From positions 1-25,477 of the forward strand of contig JAEWHK010000015.1 of assembly GCA_023387815.1 (NCBI GenBank): a stretch of 25,477 nt of DNA, written 5' to 3'. The first letter of the stretch is position 1. Each line of letters begins with the position of its first letter. Positions 22,822 to 25,477 of this stretch are shown in pieces. The notes below the pieces were generated by a model, which did no database searches, was not told the DNA's origin, and saw only the letters and a list, made by a program, of their open reading frames with translations. Origin of the DNA: Pseudomonadota bacterium. GTDB taxonomy: Bacteria; Pseudomonadota; Gammaproteobacteria; Burkholderiales; Burkholderiaceae_B. A program made the translations under genes and the position numbers.

Positions 22822-23676
22822 ATGAGTTCTATGCCTGAAGGTGCCTGTGACTGCCATGTTCATGTGATCGGTGCGCGCGGTTCCTATCCAATGCTGCCAG
22901 ACCGGCCCTACACGCCAGCGCCAGCCAGTATGCAGGCCCTGCGCGAACATATGAAAACCATCGGCGTGGATCGAGCCGTCATCGTGCAACCCAGCATCTA
23001 CGGCACGGACAATCGTTGTCTTCTGGATTGTTTACAGGCTATGCCATCTGTGTTTAGAGGGGTGGCCGTGCTGGGGCAGGAAACAGACGACGAGACGCTG
23101 ACCAGACTAGCGGCCAGTGGCGTGACCGGTTTGCGAATCAATCTGGAAAGCACGGGAGCCGATGATCTGACTCAGGCAATTGCGACTGTCAGATACTGGA
23201 TGAACCGCCTGTCCGGTTCAGGCTGGCATATTCAGCTGTACGCAGGGTTCGATCTGCTCAATCGGGCACTCGAACAATTGGAGAAACCTGCGCTTCCCCT
23301 GGTCATCGACCACTTTGGTCTTGTGCCACCGGCGACCACAATGGATAGTCTGCTTTCCAGCCCTTTGTTTCAGGGACTGGAAAACGGCGACTTGTATATC
23401 AAATTGTCTGGCTCGTATCGTGTCGGCTCGCCTGCAGAGGCCGATCAGATTGCCGTGATTGCGCAAGCCTTGCTGGCAGCCAATGAGGAACGAATTGTCT
23501 GGGCAAGCGACTGGCCGCACACCAATCGTGAACCGGGCAAATTGCCGATCGAAGTGAGCCGATATCGCGATGTTCCAGTGCAGTCGCTCCTGAGCGAGCG
23601 CGCCAGCTGGTTGCAGGATCCTGCGTTGCAAAGAAAAGTCCTGGTCGATAACCCGGCAGGACTTTATGGCTTTTGA
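22822..23676 (+). CDS. Amidohydrolase-family protein, LigI-like (lactonase type)
   Basis: 284 aa, Amidohydrolase_2 superfamily (COG3618 style). Key sites are CDCHVHV (His12, His14), VIDHFG (His164) and IVWASDWPHT (Asp230), with IKLSGSYR at about 193-200. The pattern and length match 2-pyrone-4,6-dicarboxylate lactonase (LigI) and sugar-lactone hydrolases, which hydrolyse lactones in aromatic or sugar-acid breakdown. The gene follows the dehydrogenase by 36 bp; the ribosome site GGGAA is modest. Lactone opening paired with oxidative decarboxylation of a hydroxy acid is a plausible two-step pathway, but the order and compound cannot be read from sequence. Confidence 0.88.
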   Translation: MSSMPEGACDCHVHVIGARGSYPMLPDRPYTPAPASMQALREHMKTIGVDRAVIVQPSIYGTDNRCLLDCLQAMPSVFRGVAVLGQETDDETLTRLAASGVTGLRINLESTGADDLTQAIATVRYWMNRLSGSGWHIQLYAGFDLLNRALEQLEKPALPLVIDHFGLVPPATTMDSLLSSPLFQGLENGDLYIKLSGSYRVGSPAEADQIAVIAQALLAANEERIVWASDWPHTNREPGKLPIEVSRYRDVPVQSLLSERASWLQDPALQRKVLVDNPAGLYGF

Positions 23677-23783
23677 CCCAACCCTCTTCCTCTAAAAGAT
23701 AGGGGACGTTATTCTATAATACGGTCGATGGTCTGCGTCGATCTTACCAGCAGCAGATATACAGGCCGCGCAGCGTGCCTGTG

Positions 23784-23812
23784 TTGTCATTTGTGATCAG
23801 TGACCTTGTATT
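23784..23812 (+). promoter_or_regulatory. Candidate promoter of the 5'-nucleotidase gene
   Basis: TTGTCA (23784-23789) and TGTATT (23807-23812) are 17 bases apart, with transcription expected about 30 bases before the ATG. A lone TATAAT at 23715-23720 lacks a matching -35. Confidence 0.35.
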
Positions 23813-23848
23813 AAACTGACGCCCTTTTACGGGAGAGGAAAGAAAAGT

Positions 23849-24805
23849 ATGGCCTACGATCTGGCTAATCGTCTTGTGATTGGCGTTGCGTCCAGTGCCG
23901 TGTTCGATCTTACAGATTCGGATGCGGTCTTCAGACGCGAAGGGGAGGAGGCATACCGGAAATTTCAGGAAAGCAATCTGAATTCGCCTTTGCCCAAGGG
24001 CATCGCCTTCCCATTCATTAAACGGCTGTTATCACTCAACGATATGAGCCCGGATTCAGAAGATCCGCTGGTGGAAGTCATACTGCTGTCGCGCAATGAC
24101 CCGGATACTGGCCTGCGCGTCATGAAGACCATTGAACACTATGGGCTGGGTATCACACGTGCCATTTTCATGCAGGGCAAATCCCCGCACGAATACATCC
24201 CTTCACTGAATATTTCCCTTTTTCTGTCCGGTAATAAACGCGATGTCGATGCCGCGATCAGGGCTGGCTATCCTGCCGGGCATGTACTTGATTCAAAGTT
24301 TGACGACGATGAACAGGACACGGGGCTGCGTATTGCATTTGACTTTGATGGCGTACTGATCAACGACGAATCAGAAAGCGTCATGCAGAAATCCGGCCTT
24401 TCGGATTTCCATGCCCACGAGGTTGCAAATGTGATGAACACCCACAGCCCGGGTCCCCTGAAGGAATTTCTGATTCGAGTGGCAAAAATTCAGTCGATTG
24501 AAGAAGACTTTAAAAAGAAAAATCCCAAATATGAAAATCGGCTGCGCGTCTCGCTGGTGACTGCCAGAAACGCACCTTCCCACGAAAGAGCCCTGTATAC
24601 CCTGAAGAACTGGGGTGTCATGACCAATGATGCTTTCTTTCTTGGTGGCATTCCCAAAAAACAGGTACTGGGCGTCCTCAGACCGCATATCTTCTTTGAT
24701 GATCAGTCTGCGCATCTGGAATCGGCAAGTGAACTTGTGCCGTCGGTGCATATTCCATTTGGCATCACCAACCGGGCAGTGGACGACACACGCGATATTA
24801 TATGA
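23849..24805 (+). CDS. Cytosolic 5'-nucleotidase (NT5C1-like)
   Basis: 318 aa of the 5'-nucleotidase family that resembles animal cytosolic 5'-nucleotidase 1, a HAD-fold phosphatase acting on nucleoside monophosphates. Two DxD-like passages are seen: VFDLTDSD (18-25), a family hallmark near the N-terminus, and the HAD nucleophile motif IAFDFDGVLIND (Asp165, Asp167). HAD motif II is SLVTAR (235-240) and motif IV is IFFDDQSAH (281-289). No signal peptide. A GGGAGAGGAAAG-type ribosome site precedes ATG 23849. The SixA-type phosphatase gene follows after 32 bp and is probably co-transcribed. The preferred nucleotide is unknown. Confidence 0.92.
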   Translation: MAYDLANRLVIGVASSAVFDLTDSDAVFRREGEEAYRKFQESNLNSPLPKGIAFPFIKRLLSLNDMSPDSEDPLVEVILLSRNDPDTGLRVMKTIEHYGLGITRAIFMQGKSPHEYIPSLNISLFLSGNKRDVDAAIRAGYPAGHVLDSKFDDDEQDTGLRIAFDFDGVLINDESESVMQKSGLSDFHAHEVANVMNTHSPGPLKEFLIRVAKIQSIEEDFKKKNPKYENRLRVSLVTARNAPSHERALYTLKNWGVMTNDAFFLGGIPKKQVLGVLRPHIFFDDQSAHLESASELVPSVHIPFGITNRAVDDTRDII

Positions 24806-24837
24806 TTACTGTTTGATTCGTTTGAGAAAGGCTATAC

Positions 24838-25356
24838 ATGTTAAGACTCCTGCTGCTGCGTCATGCTCATTCCGATTCTGTTCCTGGTATTGCCGATCTG
24901 CAGCGACCTCTGACAGAGAGGGGACGCTCTGAAGCAGAGCGCGTTGCGCAATATCTGGTTTCTGAGCAGCTTCGTCCGGACCTCGCAATCGTATCCAGCG
25001 CCACCCGTACACAGGAAACCTGGGGATTTATCGACCGTGCTTTTGATTCCCGGGTCGAAAAAATCACGGAAAAGCGTATTTACGAAGCATCCTATAATGA
25101 CATTGTTCATGTCATTCGACATATTGAAACGGGTTCGCGCACTGCACTGGTTGTCGGCCACAATCCCGGACTTCTGCTTACTGCGAGACATTTTTATAAA
25201 GAAGGCAACAGCGCTGCGCTCAGCCAATTGCAATTGGGATTTCCTCCTGCGTCACTGATTGTCATGAGTTTTCCGTTCAATGATTGGAACGAAGTAGCAG
25301 AGGGAACGGGTACGCTGGAGCGCTTCGAAACGCCAGCCACCATCGAACACAATTGA
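24838..25356 (+). CDS. SixA-type histidine phosphatase family protein
   Basis: 172 aa. A histidine phosphatase of the SixA branch: LLLLRHAHSD with the phospho-accepting His in RHA (residues 8-10), RPLTERGRSEAERVAQYL, SSATRTQETW, and the second catalytic His in LVVGHNPGL. SixA of E. coli removes phosphate from histidine on phosphotransfer proteins; relatives act on other small or protein substrates, so the target is open. ATG 24838 has GAGAAAGG upstream. The stop at 25354-25356 directly abuts the end of an insertion element, but the length and C-terminal sequence look complete. Confidence 0.88.
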   Translation: MLRLLLLRHAHSDSVPGIADLQRPLTERGRSEAERVAQYLVSEQLRPDLAIVSSATRTQETWGFIDRAFDSRVEKITEKRIYEASYNDIVHVIRHIETGSRTALVVGHNPGLLLTARHFYKEGNSAALSQLQLGFPPASLIVMSFPFNDWNEVAEGTGTLERFETPATIEHN

Positions 25357-25394
25357 CATCCTCCCCTCCCTAAAGAAAGGGGATTCCTACTGCC
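25357..25394 (-). mobile_element. Right-end hairpin of an IS200/IS605-family element
   Basis: On the minus strand CCCCTTTC (25382-25375) pairs with GGGAGGGG (25370-25363) around TTTA. All eight positions pair if two G-U wobbles are allowed, whereas the plus strand would have two A-C mismatches. This, together with GGAATCC before and GAGGATGTC after the stem, is the conserved right-end sequence found behind tnpB genes. The outer boundary is near 25350-25360, at the stop codon of the phosphatase gene. Confidence 0.75.
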
Positions 25395-25477
25395 TTAACC
25401 GGTGAGGGCAAGTGCTTCGGTGGGTTCCTGTTTCACAGAGGCCGCACAAGAACCAACCGCATTCTTATGTCTGACTA
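25395..25477 (-). CDS. tnpB: TnpB (IS200/IS605 OrfB), C-terminal 26 residues only
   Basis: The minus-strand frame reads VRHKNAVGSCAASV, then KQEPTEALALTG and TAA (25397-25395). Tails of the form ...GS.ASSVKQEP.EA... are typical of TnpB proteins from proteobacterial IS605/IS1341 elements. TnpB is an RNA-guided nuclease; its omega-RNA is made from this same 3' region. The gene continues beyond the window edge, so I cannot say whether it is intact or whether tnpA accompanies it. The call rests on the tail plus the adjoining right-end hairpin. Confidence 0.7.
   Translation of the reverse strand, partial: VRHKNAVGSCAASVKQEPTEALALTG

Overview
The window looks like a betaproteobacterial chromosome, most likely Burkholderiales/Alcaligenaceae. 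The clues are two Bug-type tricarboxylate solute-binding proteins, a phasin, homogentisate catabolism and moderate GC. Advenella or a relative is my guess; no rRNA or other marker in the window settles it. All calls come from reading translations and motifs by eye; no database search was run.

Layout. (1) 1-1237: the 3' two-thirds of homogentisate dioxygenase, then a phasin. (2) 1350-5141: an envelope cluster. A MASE1-PAS membrane protein without an output domain is coupled, through a 16-codon ORF with a strong ribosome site, to a six-helix HdeD/DUF308 protein carrying a predicted permuted papain-like domain. A convergent DUF4105 membrane protein has the same His-then-Cys layout. (3) 5279-6898: a secreted EF-hand protein with its own terminator, then queC. 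(4) 6980-10670: DUF2784 and trpI, divergent from trpB-trpA. This is the Pseudomonas-style IGP-activated arrangement, with a plausible TrpI site at the expected distance, and not the trpFBA-accD order usual in betaproteobacteria.

(5) 10669-18721 is the most interesting part. A TonB-dependent receptor of the heme type is divergent from a four-gene operon: a large CobN-like chelatase with a membrane anchor at each end, a polytopic membrane protein, a MotA/TolQ/ExbB-type channel and a DUF2149 protein. The set corresponds to HmuR-HmuS-HmuT-HmuU-HmuV of Bacteroidetes (heme capture and iron de-chelation). The 64-bp divergent promoter region holds a perfect 12-bp palindrome that looks like a Zur (zinc) box. 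With a His-rich periplasmic tail on the chelatase, this raises the possibility of a zinc-responsive TonB/chelatase uptake system. No cobalamin genes are present.

(6) 18822-23676: a catabolic cluster (Bug protein, GntR/FCD regulator, second Bug protein, isocitrate/isopropylmalate dehydrogenase-family enzyme, LigI-like amidohydrolase). A perfect 36-bp palindrome with a GntR-like core lies just upstream of the first ribosome site. (7) 23849-25356: a cytosolic 5'-nucleotidase and a SixA-type phosphatase. (8) 25357-25477: the right end of an IS200/IS605-family element, with the last 26 codons of tnpB on the minus strand, touching the phosphatase stop codon.

No gene-free stretch exceeds 300 bases. 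I saw no tRNA, rRNA, CRISPR array or recognisable riboswitch.
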